From Stercorarius parasiticus (Eukaryota > Chordata > Aves > Charadriiformes > Stercorariidae): a stretch of 64,000 nt of DNA. Positions 13,601 through 24,563 of the stretch are shown one piece after another. The stretch is from contig VWZL01004642.1 in NCBI GenBank assembly GCA_013396915.1, positions 62,001 to 126,000 of the forward strand, written 5' to 3'. A program made the translations under genes and the position numbers. Below the pieces are notes generated by a model. It ran no database searches and was not told the origin of the DNA. It saw nothing but the letters and a program-made list of their open reading frames with translations. Within the stretch, counting starts at the first letter, position 1, and the number at the start of each line of letters is the position of its first letter.

Positions 13601-14795
13601 TAGGGAAAGCTGTGATAAAGCTCTTTACTCACTAATTCCTCATTAAAGACTGTATCATTACATTCTATCTCAAATTAAGGGTCTTCTTCATGTTGAGTAC
13701 TACTAAGGCTGTCAGGTTTTAAATTTGAAAATAAATTCTATCATGGTACAACCACCATCTTTCCTGAAGCCTCTGCTGCCCTGCTAGCCTTAGGCATTTC
13801 ACACAACAGGATCACATTCAGCAAGCCATTTGAAAAAGAAACAACCAAAGAAAAAAAGAAAAAACAAGCAAGGAAACGAAAAAAAAAAATGTAGGCAAAG
13901 TCAGGCCTGGGCATAAAGCTGCTTGCTGGGTAATCAGTAGAAAAGCTAATCTTATCACATCACAATGACAGGGAAGAAGGCAAAAGGGATTTTGTTGTCC
14001 CAGTTATATTGAAATTACGCTATCAGCTCTGGTGATGGGAGGTCTACCCAGCCTTCTCTGTTTAAGTGTTTGTCAACCATAGTATGAAACACATATATGC
14101 ACAGCTAGATGACTCTGCTGGAACTTCTGAACATCTGCTCAGCATGATGTGCAAATGCCGCTATGCTCTGTTAATCTAAATCTGTGTAAAATTTAAGAAA
14201 AGTAATGTTCCATATACTGAAGTAATGGACGTGATCTGAATCTTGCATTCAACCATTGTATGACATATTTAAATATTATCTTGGGCATTTCCCAAGTCAT
14301 AGGAAAGATGATGAAGAATAAAAGGGATCTACATGGGGTTTTGTGTATCTACTTAATTTGGAAATGGAAAACAGCAGTATGACATCTATCCTTTGCAAAA
14401 TTACCAGAAGAGTGTTCTAGATTCTTTACATTAGTTAGCAAACTGTTCTCTGAATTGAGTCCTTCACTTAAATCAGTATGCAGAAGCAACATAGCACATT
14501 GGTGTGTCTACCCCGGGAGTGACTTCTAGCTGCCATTGAATTATAAATCATTAATAAGCACTAAATTCATAATGACCCTTACATTAAACCCACTGAATAG
14601 ATTATAGTACATTTAATGGCCCATACCCACTCTTTTTTTTTTTTTTTTAGATTAATGATGCTTATAGTTGGAGATTTTTTATTTACACAATTTTCTTTGT
14701 AAGTAGATTGTGTTGCTTTTCACCTTGTTGTATGTTCATGGCTTTGGGTAGTAGCTTTTTGTAGAAGGTTTTCTTTGTACAGAATAAAAGCTCAC

Positions 14796-14864
14796 CCTCC
14801 CCATCATTATTTCTCCTTTGATCTGTCTTGAAAAAAATGCTTTCAAACACTCTCCTGTCCTTCT
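14796..14864 (-). CDS. Candidate internal exon (69 nt), unrecognised
   Basis: Seen: an excellent acceptor (TTGTTGTCTTTGTGTTCAG) before 14864 and a donor (GGGGAGG/GTGAGC) after 14796. The 69-nt segment is open in phase 0 (start RRTGECLKAFF, end EIMMGR) and its length is a multiple of three. A second frame is also open, so the coding signal is moderate. Inference: it would follow 17258-17400, which ends in phase 0, without changing frame. Confidence 0.25.
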
Positions 14865-16205
14865 CTGAACACAAAGACAACAAAGAAAAAGATGAAAATA
14901 CAACAACTCCCTTCCCCCAGTATTAGACTTCCTTTCCCTTGGTAAACCTTAGTGGTTTGAACTATCATTTAAAGGAATTTGTTTTTCTTTTTCTTCAAGC
15001 CTTCCCTATTAAGTGAGAGTTCTGCAGATCACATAGCTACAAGTCAATTGCAGAATATATGTTGCAGTAAGTAGAATTAACCTCTTGACCTTCAGCTCTC
15101 ACTCCTGTGATGTGTGCAGATATCTCTCTAACCACGAAGCAGTTTTTGCAGACAAACAAAGGATGGCTTTTTGCCATTATTTCTTACTGAGAATTTATCT
15201 AGAAGTTTACAGATTTCAAATTAAAACATTTTTCACTCCTAGACTATTTTAGCTATACTTAGTGGAATTGACAGATGCACATTTCTACTACATATCTATC
15301 TTTTCAATGGCAAAAATGCATCCATACTTAGTTGACTTGGGAAAGTGAAATGGAGTATTTGTATTAAAAGATTTGTCATACTTGTTCACTAGTTCTTATA
15401 AAAGTGTATTTGCAAGTGGCAATATGGTCTCAATGATTTCTTAAAAAATATACCCATGAATTTGCAGAGGATAGTTGGAAATGAAGCTATGACTGCAATC
15501 TGTTTAAAAAAATAGTAACAGACAAATTATTTGACTAGCTCTATTAGGAATGGTTGTGTAATATTCTGAATCCAGCTGAATGCAACAAAGCTTGACAATA
15601 CTCTGAGCCTGACATAATTCAACCAAAGTACTTCAGGAGAAGAATTTATTGCATTTTCTAGAAAAAGAAGCATCAGTGTAGTGAAACCTATTTTCTTACT
15701 GATGGCATTAGAACCAAGAATTAACATCTTAACACTGTAAATTAAGACCTATGCCTATCCTTTAGAGCGAACACAACAGGGGATTAAGGTGTGTGTGTAA
15801 TTTCAAAAATATTTCTCAGCCTAGTGAGAAAGAAAGCAGTAAAAACTGAATAATCAGAATTACATATTTTTCAGGATAAGTTAATGAACAATTTAGGGAA
15901 CAATTATCTTTTTTGAATAATTAAAAATCTGTTTTAAATATTAGAAATATTAGGTGCTCTGTGACTACAGGACTAAAAAATAAGACCTCAGAGTCACAGA
16001 ACTGTCATTGTGGGAGATTTTCTGGTAAGGAATGGACATCCTGTGAACACTCCAAGCACTGAAGATCTGTAATTAACTTGCATGTAGGCCTCTGTACTCG
16101 AAGGTTATGAGTGGATAACGATAAGAACTGAAAGGTTACATTCGGACAGCATGAATGCTGTGAAAAAGGGAAAAAAGCATGATAAAGACAGAACTTCACA
16201 CAGCC

Positions 16206-16417
16206 TGTAGGTAGGAGCCACGTTCGCGTGAACAGCTAGCTTTAACCAATGGTAGAATACTTAGAGTCGCGTGTTTGCTTGCTGAAACCAATCATAAGGC
16301 CGACGGCGCGTGTAATGCGATAACAGAATGTATATAAACTGAGCTATCTGAGCAATAAAGTTGCATCAACCTGGTCATATTGATCGTCCTGTTGTGTCCG
16401 TGCCTTCTGCGCCAACA
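16206..16417 (+). mobile_element. Solo LTR of a compact endogenous retrovirus (alpharetrovirus/ERVK-like)
   Basis: Seen: a 212-bp block bounded by TGTAG...CAACA with imperfect terminal inverted repeats (TGTAGG / CCAACA). It contains two CCAAT boxes (16246-16250, 16288-16292), a TATA box (TATATAAA, 16331-16338) and a polyadenylation signal (AATAAA, 16354-16359) in plus orientation, followed by a GTGTCCGTGCC-type U5. It carries about 13 CpG dinucleotides in 212 bp, while the flanks have almost none. Known: this order (U3 with CCAAT/TATA, R with AATAAA, short U5) is that of retroviral LTRs, and the size fits compact avian LTRs. No internal retroviral sequence lies beside it, so it is solo. A target-site duplication was not evident at these ends, so the borders may be off by a few bases. 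Confidence 0.75.
16246..16359 (+). promoter_or_regulatory. LTR promoter and polyadenylation signals
   Basis: Within the solo LTR: CCAAT at 16246-16250 and 16288-16292, TATATAAA at 16331-16338, AATAAA at 16354-16359. The spacing is as in a retroviral U3-R. Whether it still drives transcription cannot be told from sequence. Confidence 0.6.
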
Positions 16418-17257
16418 TGTCATTAATTGATTTATCTAAATTTTAAATCCTCAGTGTGAATGAGATGGTGGCTATATTAGGGATTTTTCAAATACAGAAT
16501 TGAATAAAGGCATTTAACTCAAAAAATGTTGGGCCTCATGCATCAAAAGGACTTACGTATCTAAGTGGGATTTGAATACGATGTGAACACCTTAATCTAA
16601 AACTATGATCCTGAAAACACTGTCAGCTGCTTCCTAAACATAAATATTCGTGAAAGTTATACCTCTTCAATTGCAAAGTTTCACAAAGCCTTGAAATCCT
16701 ACATCTGATAGAACTGAGCAATCCTTAGCTCATACCCATCTGTAGCTACCAGGCATCTCCTTAAACACAAATGTTGCTCTGTTAGATCTGCTAACAGAAG
16801 CTTTGTCATTCACCCCGAGGACTGTAGGCCCTAAGTAATGGATTTGTGCCTGGCATTTAAAAAAGAACGGAACAAAAGTATAACTGCAAGTGCTTTTTGT
16901 GTTTCTTTCCTAGTCTGAAGGTGGTTATTTGCAGTGTGCTGCCTGCTTTAGTGGTAACCTGACCTAGCTTGTGGGCTGCAGGGGATGCAGAAAGACCTAA
17001 TAGGAAGTTCTGTATTCATCACTAGGGGTCTTTTTTTTGTCATTCAGGTTTTATGTTGGATACAGTTTACAGACAGAGAAGGAGGAAACAAGACATTTGC
17101 AAAGGATGTGCGATGAAATAATGAGATTTACTTTTAGGGTCTAGGTTCAGTTATTCATTTAGTTTTGAGTCATACAACTGTCCTCATGTCACTGGAACTG
17201 CAATTAATTATTGTATCCATTATATAAATCTAGGTAGAGCAGCCAACACTTACACAC

Positions 17258-17400
17258 CTGATTTGCTTTACTCCAAAAAAGAGAAGGATCTGTAAACCAG
17301 GAGGGTCTCGTTCTTTGAAAATACTCCAGGTATGGATACTCTTCCATACATGACTCAAAGAAATCATGTAGCTTTCCCTGTTGATTTTTATGTCCTTTCA
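17258..17400 (-). CDS. Candidate internal exon (143 nt), unrecognised
   Basis: Seen: acceptor TTTTGCTTCTCCACTCCAG before 17400 and donor AATCAG/GTGTGTAAG after 17258. The segment is open in the frame that takes two bases to complete a split codon, and it ends in phase 0 (47 whole codons). The peptide begins KGHKNQQGKLHDFFESC, continues EEYPYLEYFQRTRPSWF and ends LFWSKANQ: mixed composition, with two Trp and few Leu/Ile runs, unlike a translated AT-rich spacer. Inference: the phase joins 17931-18029 upstream (split codon GTG) and 14796-14864 downstream. No family is recognised. Confidence 0.3.
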
Positions 17401-17930
17401 CTGGAGTGGAGAAGCAAAATGACTTCATTTATTATTTGTATGTTTGACCCCTACATAAGATTTTGAAGATCTGTATTTGTGAAGTTTAGTGTAGAAGTAT
17501 TTATGTCAGTAAAAGCTAAAGATTTCAATAAACAGAAATAGTCTTCACTTCCTTTTTTTTTTTTTTCCTAGCACAGGATTTTTTAAGGGAAGATTTTATT
17601 CCAAACACTGAAGTTATATGACTGACTATGAAACAGGTAGATCTTTGACTTTGGGGTTTACTAGGAGGTAATGGAGGCTTTTGGAAGTCGATACTATTGG
17701 AACTGATTTAAATTGTTTAACCAACCTAAATTTTATGGATCTTCCAGGGAGTGTTCTATGTGTTACTCTTTATTGCACTATCTCAGCTGAAAGTATACAA
17801 ATTAAAGATATTTATTCAGAACATAACTTTTAGTTTGTTTGTAAGAAACATTTTCAATTTTTCTTTAAAAAAAAATATTGTTTGATTTACTTAGAAAAGC
17901 AATAATCATTTTTGTGTGAAAGACTCCTAC

Positions 17931-18029
17931 CTCTGACATTGTTTTGCCAAGGCAGATGGACATATGAATCTCTGGGGCGTTTGTATGTTTTACATTTTAC
18001 AATAACACCTATCTTACTTGTGAACATAA
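17931..18029 (-). CDS. Candidate internal exon (99 nt), unrecognised
   Basis: Seen: a very strong acceptor (GGGTTTTTGTTTTTTACAG) before 18029 and a donor (GTCAGAG/GTAGGAGTC) after 17931. The segment is open from a two-base start with one base over (32 codons), reading MFTSKIGVIVKCKTYK, then RPRDSYVHLPWQNNVR. The first half looks beta-strand-like, but no domain is recognised. Inference: the phase fits 19876-19988 (split codon GTT) and 17258-17400 (split codon GTG). Confidence 0.3.
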
Positions 18030-19015
18030 CTGTAAAAAACAAAAACCCTCAGACTGTGCTGGTACAACAGCACACAATTCATACTTCTGTAAAAATATTA
18101 TACATTACTTTATTTTGGTTCCTGGCTGTATAATTACAAACTTTTCTAAAGTGGCATATTTGTGCATCTGCTATGTAAGATACATATACTTTATAGCAAC
18201 TAAATTTTCTAGTGCAGGCAAATCCTGAAGGTTTTTGGGCTCTTCATTATATGACGCACTTGCACTTTGTAAGGCCTTAAATACTGTACAGAAAGAATAA
18301 AATATTCTTCTTCTAGAACGGTTGTAACTAGTGGAATGACCTCCTAATCCAGTTAACAGGTCTTAACAATTTACAGTGTTAACTCTGCCATGTTATTGCT
18401 TCAAGTACATGTTCTTAGCTCATAAGAATGAGCAGAAATCTAACTTCAGCCTCTAATGAATGACCTGTACTGGCTTACTGCTGCTGCCATGCCATGGTCT
18501 GTAACAATGTTTCCAAATAATTTCTATTGTTCTTAGTAATGTATTGAACCTTAGTAAGCTTCTGCAGCTTGATTGTGAAATACTTTTTTTTAATTTTTAT
18601 TTTAGAGTGATGTCCCCATAGATCAAGGGATGCTTCTTATATCAGGTTAGTATACATGAAGTTTCTTAATGTAGGAGAAAAGTCCTACCAAGATATGGAT
18701 GAATACATTTGACCAATCAAATGTTACACAATTTAATTAAAGAAAAGTAAAGAGACATTTTCCGCAGGTGAAACGAGCTGGTTTTATGTCATTCATGCAA
18801 CGGTTGCAAGACATTGCATTGCCTGCAAATTGCAGGCATTGAATTGCTTGGGGTAAAAAATATTACTGAAAAGTGTTGCAATTTTTTCAATAGCTTCACT
18901 TTGTGTCTCTGAGGGAAAACTGGTGGTTGTTCTGCTAAGACCACTGAAAGCACAGGGGAAATGAAGCTTGCCTGGGGAGATGGTATCTCATGAACACAAG
19001 GGAGAATGTGTGCAG

Positions 19016-19059
19016 GTATATATATTTTTATATATATATATACACACACACATATATAC
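19016..19059. repeat. (TA)n(CA)n compound microsatellite
   Basis: Alternating TA followed by CA and TA units (TATATATATATACACACACACATATATA, interrupted by TTTT). The short open frames on both strands around it are low-complexity artefacts. Confidence 0.9.
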
Positions 19060-19875
19060 TGTAAGAAATTGTGCCACTTTGTGTTCTATTAGTAGCACAG
19101 CAGATGTGAGACTAAACAAGAGATTTGAAGGGAAAAAAGGAACTGTTTTTACAAATTCTGTTAGGATTCTTACTTTCCCATAAGGGCAAGAACAGCAGAA
19201 AGCACAAAGTCTCATAGCAAAGCACATATTTCTATTCCCAGGAGCCTGAAAGGGAAAATCAGTTGGATCAATAAGACTGAGTAACTTACTTGCAGAACTA
19301 ATGGTATGTTTTCCTTAAATGACAACTAATGAGAACTCTTTGAACTTAAAAATATAGTGAGTTTTAGATAAGAAAAAAATACACTAACTTTTAAATGTGT
19401 CAATCAATGTAGTAAGTGCCGTGTAAGAAAAAGATTAGTATTTCCCTCAGCCGGACTGCTTGTTTACTAACAGTAATGACAAAAAGTAGTCTCCACTAGA
19501 ATTGACTAAAGTTCCAATCCAATCCAAGATCCTTTTTTCAGCCTAAAACAGAGGATCAGAGAGTCTTTTTTTTTTTTTTTTCTAAAGGGCGAAAAACGTG
19601 ATTGTATCATTAATGCAACATCTACATTCCCAGTTCTAAGCTGGCTACTGAATTGATGCCCTTTTTTCTGAGCTCTCAGGATCTCATGGGGTTTTACCCT
19701 ACACTCCTCTTTCAGTCATTTTCTTCTCTGCTCAGTCCTTTAGATTCTATCTGGCCTACTGGCTCCTATGTGATACAAGCTGCCTTGAAATTTGAGAGAA
19801 TCCATGTTTTTCAACCTTTTCCAAAAGAAAAGCTGAAGCATCTGAAAGCATGAAGGCATTGGACACAGGTCTCAC

Positions 19876-19988
19876 CGCCCATTTGTAGTAATTTGAACCC
19901 AGGTAGATTAGGCAAGTGGTTCCCATACGAAAAATTCAAAGCGTCAGACTTGCTGTTAATGTACAGAATGACTCTATGATGTAGAATA
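19876..19988 (-). CDS. Candidate internal exon (113 nt), unrecognised
   Basis: Seen: acceptor TTTGCATCTGTCGTGTCTACAAG before 19988 and donor ATGGGCG/GTGAGACC after 19876. It is open over 37 codons from a one-base start to a one-base end. The peptide begins ILHHRVILYINSKSDAL and continues NFSYGNHLPNLPGFKLLQMG. An in-frame alternative acceptor (ACATTAACAG, before about 19963) would shorten it without changing phase. Inference: it joins 20658-20762 (split codon TGT) and 17931-18029 (split codon GTT). No family is recognised. Confidence 0.3.
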
Positions 19989-20657
19989 CTTGTAGACACG
20001 ACAGATGCAAAGTATGACAACAAAGTCCATGACACCTTTGAGATGCCTTAAGCTGGAGTTGTTACCTCTCCTTTCCCTGTCTGATTTTTTCTAAGAATCA
20101 TGGGAATAGAGAAAAATGTCCTGAGACATTATGTGCTCAAGTATAAGCTGTCATGTGTCAGCAAAGTCTTTCTTTCATATCACCTTCTATCATTGTACTG
20201 TTGCTGCTTGAATTTTATGTAGTATTTATAAGTTCTTATCATATCATCTTTTTATTTTATTTTTTTTTTGACGGTATTGGGTGTATGGTTGGGTAACCTG
20301 GATTTTAATCTTTTTCAAACATTTCAGCAGATGACAAATCCAATTTCAAAGGGTGCTGTCACATCTGTTTCCGTGCCAGAGATCTGAATTAGACTTTCCA
20401 TTATTTTTAAACTTTCTTTTAACTTAAAGTCATTTGTAACATATTCTGTGAGTTGTAGATAACAGAACTCTAAATAACATTATCAATTTTTTTTTGTAAT
20501 AAAAAAAATTTCTCCTTCTGATGCTTGTCTGCTTTCTTATAAATTTTATTTTCTCTCCAATTTCTGTATTTAAGCATGATTTTACTTCCTTTTATCTTCA
20601 TTCTATATAAAGATTATATTTTCAAGAATGTTTTTTTTGCTGCTCATACATACTCAC

Positions 20658-20762
20658 CATGGGAACTGTTTCATCACTAAATGGTCTAAGCATTTCCAAG
20701 CGTTATATGTCAGTGTGCAACATGATTGCATTTTCTTCATAACATTAAGTTCAGATATCACT
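20658..20762 (-). CDS. Candidate internal exon (about 105 nt), unrecognised
   Basis: Seen: a strong donor (CCCATG/GTGAGTATG) after 20658. Upstream the frame is open for 36 codons or more (VISELNVMKKMQSCC, then TLTYNAWKCLDHLVMKQFP); the other two frames are closed across the full length. The 5' border is unsure: the chosen acceptor (GAGGTCAG, before 20762) has a weak pyrimidine tract but lies 14-20 bases below a good branch-point-like TGCTAAC. ACACAG (before 20769) is an alternative with a different phase. Inference: the chosen border fits 21939-21973 in phase. Confidence 0.25.
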
Positions 20763-21938
20763 CTGACCTCTGTGTTAGCATCCAGTTTTTGGGTAATAGG
20801 CTTTTATTTGTTCTAAAAACTATCGTGACTCCAGAGACTGTAAGATACTTGCAAGATTAAGTTGTAGTAATTTTTGTCTTTGCAATTTCAGTCCTGTTGA
20901 GGTAATATAAAGGTAATATTGAACAAGCAAAATCATGTATTGTAATTATATTACAGGATAAATGGCCACAGCTTGCACTGAATATAGAACATGAATAATT
21001 TCAGGAGGTGAAAAAGGTATGACTTTGTTTTCTGATCAGGACTTGTTTTCACAAGACGAAACATTTAACATCTGTAATTCATCTTCCTGCCAAGCCAAGA
21101 AAATTATGAATATGAGAGCAAATAAGAAAGAGTGCTAAATGTATATCTTGTTTGTGTATAAGTACACAATAATTTTAGTCTGAAGTTAATAATCTCTTTG
21201 GTCTGCTTAGAAAGACAGGCTCCATAAAGGAGTAGTATTTAGCCCATCTTTATTAGTTATAGCTGTCCGTCTGCTTTCGTTGTTTTCTATAGCATGAAAA
21301 ATTCTATTTGCTTCTTTTAAGTTCAAATCAGAGTTTCAAAATAATGAGTCCCTAACTCTGAAATTGCAGTTTGTCTCACTGTCTCGTTTTATAAATGCTT
21401 CCAAAATTGCATTCTCATTTTGAGTTCTTATATGAAAACACTATCTTCCCAAACCTTCACTTCTGGTAGCAGTGCAGTATTTCTCAAAATCCAGTAACAC
21501 GGTCTATAACTGGCTTGTTTTTCATAAACTAACTCCAGGCTACTAATGCCTCTTCACAAATGTTATGTAGGTTCACATTCTGACAAAAAAAGAACCCCTT
21601 TTTGTTTCTCTTCCTTTAGAATCATTCCACATACCCTCATGAAGAGACAAAAGGGCTGTTTTAATATGCTTCAGTCATCCTCCTATGCATGTAGATGTTA
21701 AATTTCATTGGATTCCTTAGTCGGAGTTCATAGCATTTGGCACCTTTTCTTCCATATTTCCCTCTACCCTTCTCATTCTGTCTTCACTTGTGTTATTCAA
21801 TATTTTTACTGAACAAAAAAGGAGAACTCTAAGTCAGGGGATGTGCTATGCTGAATGTTTAGTCTAACAGAATGTAAAGTAGCAAATATTAAAGAAAAAC
21901 ATTTATAAGGAAAAGCATAGAAGCAAATAAAGAAATAC

Positions 21939-21973
21939 CTGTATTTCTCTGTCTGGATCCGTATGTTCTCATT
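21939..21973 (-). CDS. Candidate short exon (35 nt), unrecognised
   Basis: Seen: acceptor GTTAGTTTTCCTTCTTAG before 21973 and donor AAATACAG/GTATTTC after 21939. Two frames are open over 35 nt; phase 0 gives NENIRIQTEKY with two bases over. Inference: this phase fits 22920-22972 upstream and 20658-20762 downstream. It is too short to carry coding evidence of its own. Confidence 0.15.
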
Positions 21974-22919
21974 CTAAGAAGGAAAACTAACTGGTCCTAA
22001 GCAGAATGTTCTGTGAACTGTGGTACTGCACCCAAATCTCTAAAAGACTTCAAAACTAGTCCTTTTTAATCATGAAATGTGACAGGAGAGTATGCCAGCA
22101 AAATGATCTGTGCCACTTCAGCTAGGCTGCTTTCCTAGGTTAGGTAAATAAATTCAGGTATAGCTATGCTGCACTGCACTGTATAGTATATCCATAGTCT
22201 ACAGAAGCCAGATTAGGTATCCTCATATATCAAATCTATTATTTTACAGTAAAATCAAGAAAATAACAAAAAAAAAATAGTCATGAATAAAAACACAGAT
22301 AGAAGGAATTCTGGCTTAACTGAATTAAGTGAGAAATACACATTGAATTCAACTTTCCCATTATTCCGCTGACAGAAACTGTATTGGAATTCAAACACAG
22401 GTCTGCAAGTTATGTATTTTCTATATGTAATTCCATGCTCAGCTTTTAAAAATAGATATTATCTTGCAGAATTTATCCTCCCTTAAAAATATTCTTTGCT
22501 GAGCACTGGAGCCTGCAAAATAATTATTTCTTCTCAATTTCTTAAACCTGTGGTATTCTTTCTTAAATTAAGCATTGTTCAAATCTTACCAAAGCTTTAC
22601 TATCTGTCATGAAGTCTTTCATTTTATTTTCATTTCAGTTCAAAGATTCTAACAAAAGTCTTAAAGAATCTTTCAGATTTTTGGCTGACATTTTGCAATC
22701 AGGTCACTTAACTGCAAATCTCTTGTCAAAATGACTAGAAGGAATAATCCAAACATATTATGGTTTTGTTTGGGTTTAATGGGTTTAAAATAAAAGCTAA
22801 AACAACATTTACCTCTTTGTGTACAGGACACAGATTATATGGACTTTAGTGCATGCAGTTTATACATTCTTATCATAAATATTTTTTCATCACTGTAGAT
22901 AAATTAATAATTACATTAC

Positions 22920-22972
22920 TTTTTCGACAATATGATTATTAAGTAAATATTTATGCCACACCACCTGCACAG
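22920..22972 (-). CDS. Candidate short exon (53 nt), unrecognised
   Basis: Seen: one of the longest pyrimidine tracts in the window (about 22980-23030 on the plus strand, read as minus) leads to an acceptor TTTATTCTAAAG before 22972. The donor GAAAAA/GTAATG after 22920 is moderate. The frame reads VQVVWHKYLLNNHIVEK and ends in phase 0. An alternative acceptor eight bases further in (CTGTGCAG) would start in phase 0. It is unrecognised. Confidence 0.2.
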
Positions 22973-24223
22973 CTTTAGAATAAAGGAGGAAATAAATGTG
23001 CAAAGAAAACAGGAAGAAAAGAAAGAAAATGGTGAGATAGCCTCTTGACACAAGGTTACTTTCCCTTTGGATAAAATGCAAATTAATTGTAGAAAGCAGC
23101 AACACTACAAAAGATCTTATCTTCTTTTATATTTTTAATTTTTAAGTACAAAAACGAAGCAAAAATACACTAAAGAAGTATAGAACTTTTGATTTCAATC
23201 TACAAAAACATCATAAAAAATTAATTTTAGTTATTTTTTCTTGCTTTCATCATATGTTCCTGGTTGTCCAGGAAAAATATTTCAAATAAACCATTCTTTC
23301 TATCCACACTACATAATACGAAATGCAACTTGTGCCACTTTAAGACAACCACAGCCTGATAAAAGTTCCTGCAGCACAAATTTTAATTCCATTTTACTAT
23401 TTTTAGTCTATTTATTTCAGATAGCTTTACCTGAAGTTAAAATTAAGTGTAGCTTGCACTTGCAAACGAAAGCCCTTGCCAAGTGCAGGCAAAACTATCA
23501 GGACTCCGTAAGAGCTGTTCAGTTTTCAGAATCAGTTCACAAGACTGGGTCCTAAGGACAATATAATAACAAGCAGACACTGAAAGAAAAGAAAGAAGAG
23601 AAATGCTAAGCATTCCTGGAGGTGTATTATGATCATTTGTAAAATAATTGTTTGTATAAAGGACATGCTTTATTATCATATTATTAAAGTAACACACTGT
23701 TCATGTGGATATATGTTACTTTGTATAATAGCATAATAAAATTGAACCTGGATAGATAGCTGTGATAAAATGAGTATTTCTTCAGTGGTGCATGTCAACT
23801 TATAGAATGCGAATGCCAGCTGAAGTAACATTTTTTCGTTCAATGATTTAGGCTATCAACATCCAAGAAGCCATCTCGGTGAGAATGCTTTTGTCTGTTT
23901 CAGCGTTAAAAATAGCATAGGTTATCATGGGTTATCATGGAAATATTTACATGTATGCTAAGTGCTGGAGATAAGAAATCCTGCATCTTTTTTTTTTTGC
24001 TTTTTGTTTTCTATATTCTTTATTGCAGAAAGAATCCTAATATTTTAATTGTGGAATTCTAATGCAAATTATTACAAGAATTATTGCAAGTATAATGTAG
24101 AGAACTGAGGTTTTTTAGGGGTTTTATTGTTCATTTGGTTTGGTTTGTGCTGGGTTTGGGGGATTTTTAGTTATGCTTTTTTGTTTTGATTTTTTTTTAA
24201 ATTTATTTTTTCTGACATGTATA

Positions 24224-24563
24224 GGATCTTAGAATTATAGAATTGTTTAGGTTGGAAAAAACCTTTAAGATCATCAAGTCCAACCCTTAAGCTAGCACTG
24301 CCAAGTCCACTACTAAACCATGTTCCTAAGCACTTCTATCATTGATAAAGATATTAAACACAACTGGCCCCAATACTGATCCCTGGGGAACACACTTGTG
24401 ACTGGCCTCCAGCTGGATTTAACTCCATTCACCGCAATCATCCAGCCAGGTTTTTACCCAGCAAAGAGTGCACCCATCCAAGCCATGAGCAGCCACTTTC
24501 TCCAGGAAAATGCTGTGGGAAACAGTGTCAAAGGCTTTACTAAAGTCTAGGTAGACTACAGGC
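24224..24563 (-). mobile_element. CR1 LINE with internal deletion (RT core fused to 3' UTR)
   Basis: Seen on the minus strand: 24563 to about 24341 encodes the CR1 reverse-transcriptase start of the palm (LDFSKAFDTVSHSI, then CVPQGSVLGPVVFNIFIN). At about 24341 it switches directly into the CR1 3' UTR (GGTTGGACTTGATGATCTTA region) and a degenerate tail at 24230-24245. Everything from the catalytic FADD motif to the ORF2 stop is missing, roughly 1 kb compared with a standard copy. A stop is also present after GEWS in the RT part. It is dead. Confidence 0.9.

Larger units (their letters stand above)
10125..16205. other. Unique AT-rich DNA with two candidate minus-strand exons
   Basis: No repeat family recognised apart from homopolymer runs (T16 at 14633-14648). 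Two small splice-bounded open segments on the minus strand (10572-10604 and 14796-14864) are listed separately; nothing else has coding character. Confidence 0.5.
16418..24223. other. Unique AT-rich DNA holding most candidate minus-strand exons
   Basis: No transposon recognised. It contains T runs (17553-17566, 19566-19581), a TA/CA microsatellite near 19.0 kb, and the splice-bounded open segments at 17258, 17931, 19876, 20658, 21939 and 22920 listed separately. Confidence 0.5.

Noticed and set aside
15527..15727. Minus-strand open frame with a good acceptor (CTTCTTTTTCTAG)
   Set aside because: It has no adequate donor, and its phase does not fit between 17258-17400 and 14796-14864 (the required frame stops at once).
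23421..23507. Plus-strand 87-nt segment between a strong acceptor (TCTATTTATTTCAG) and a GTAAGA donor
   Set aside because: It is an isolated plus-strand pair with no compatible neighbour; such pairs are expected by chance at this density of splice-like sites.
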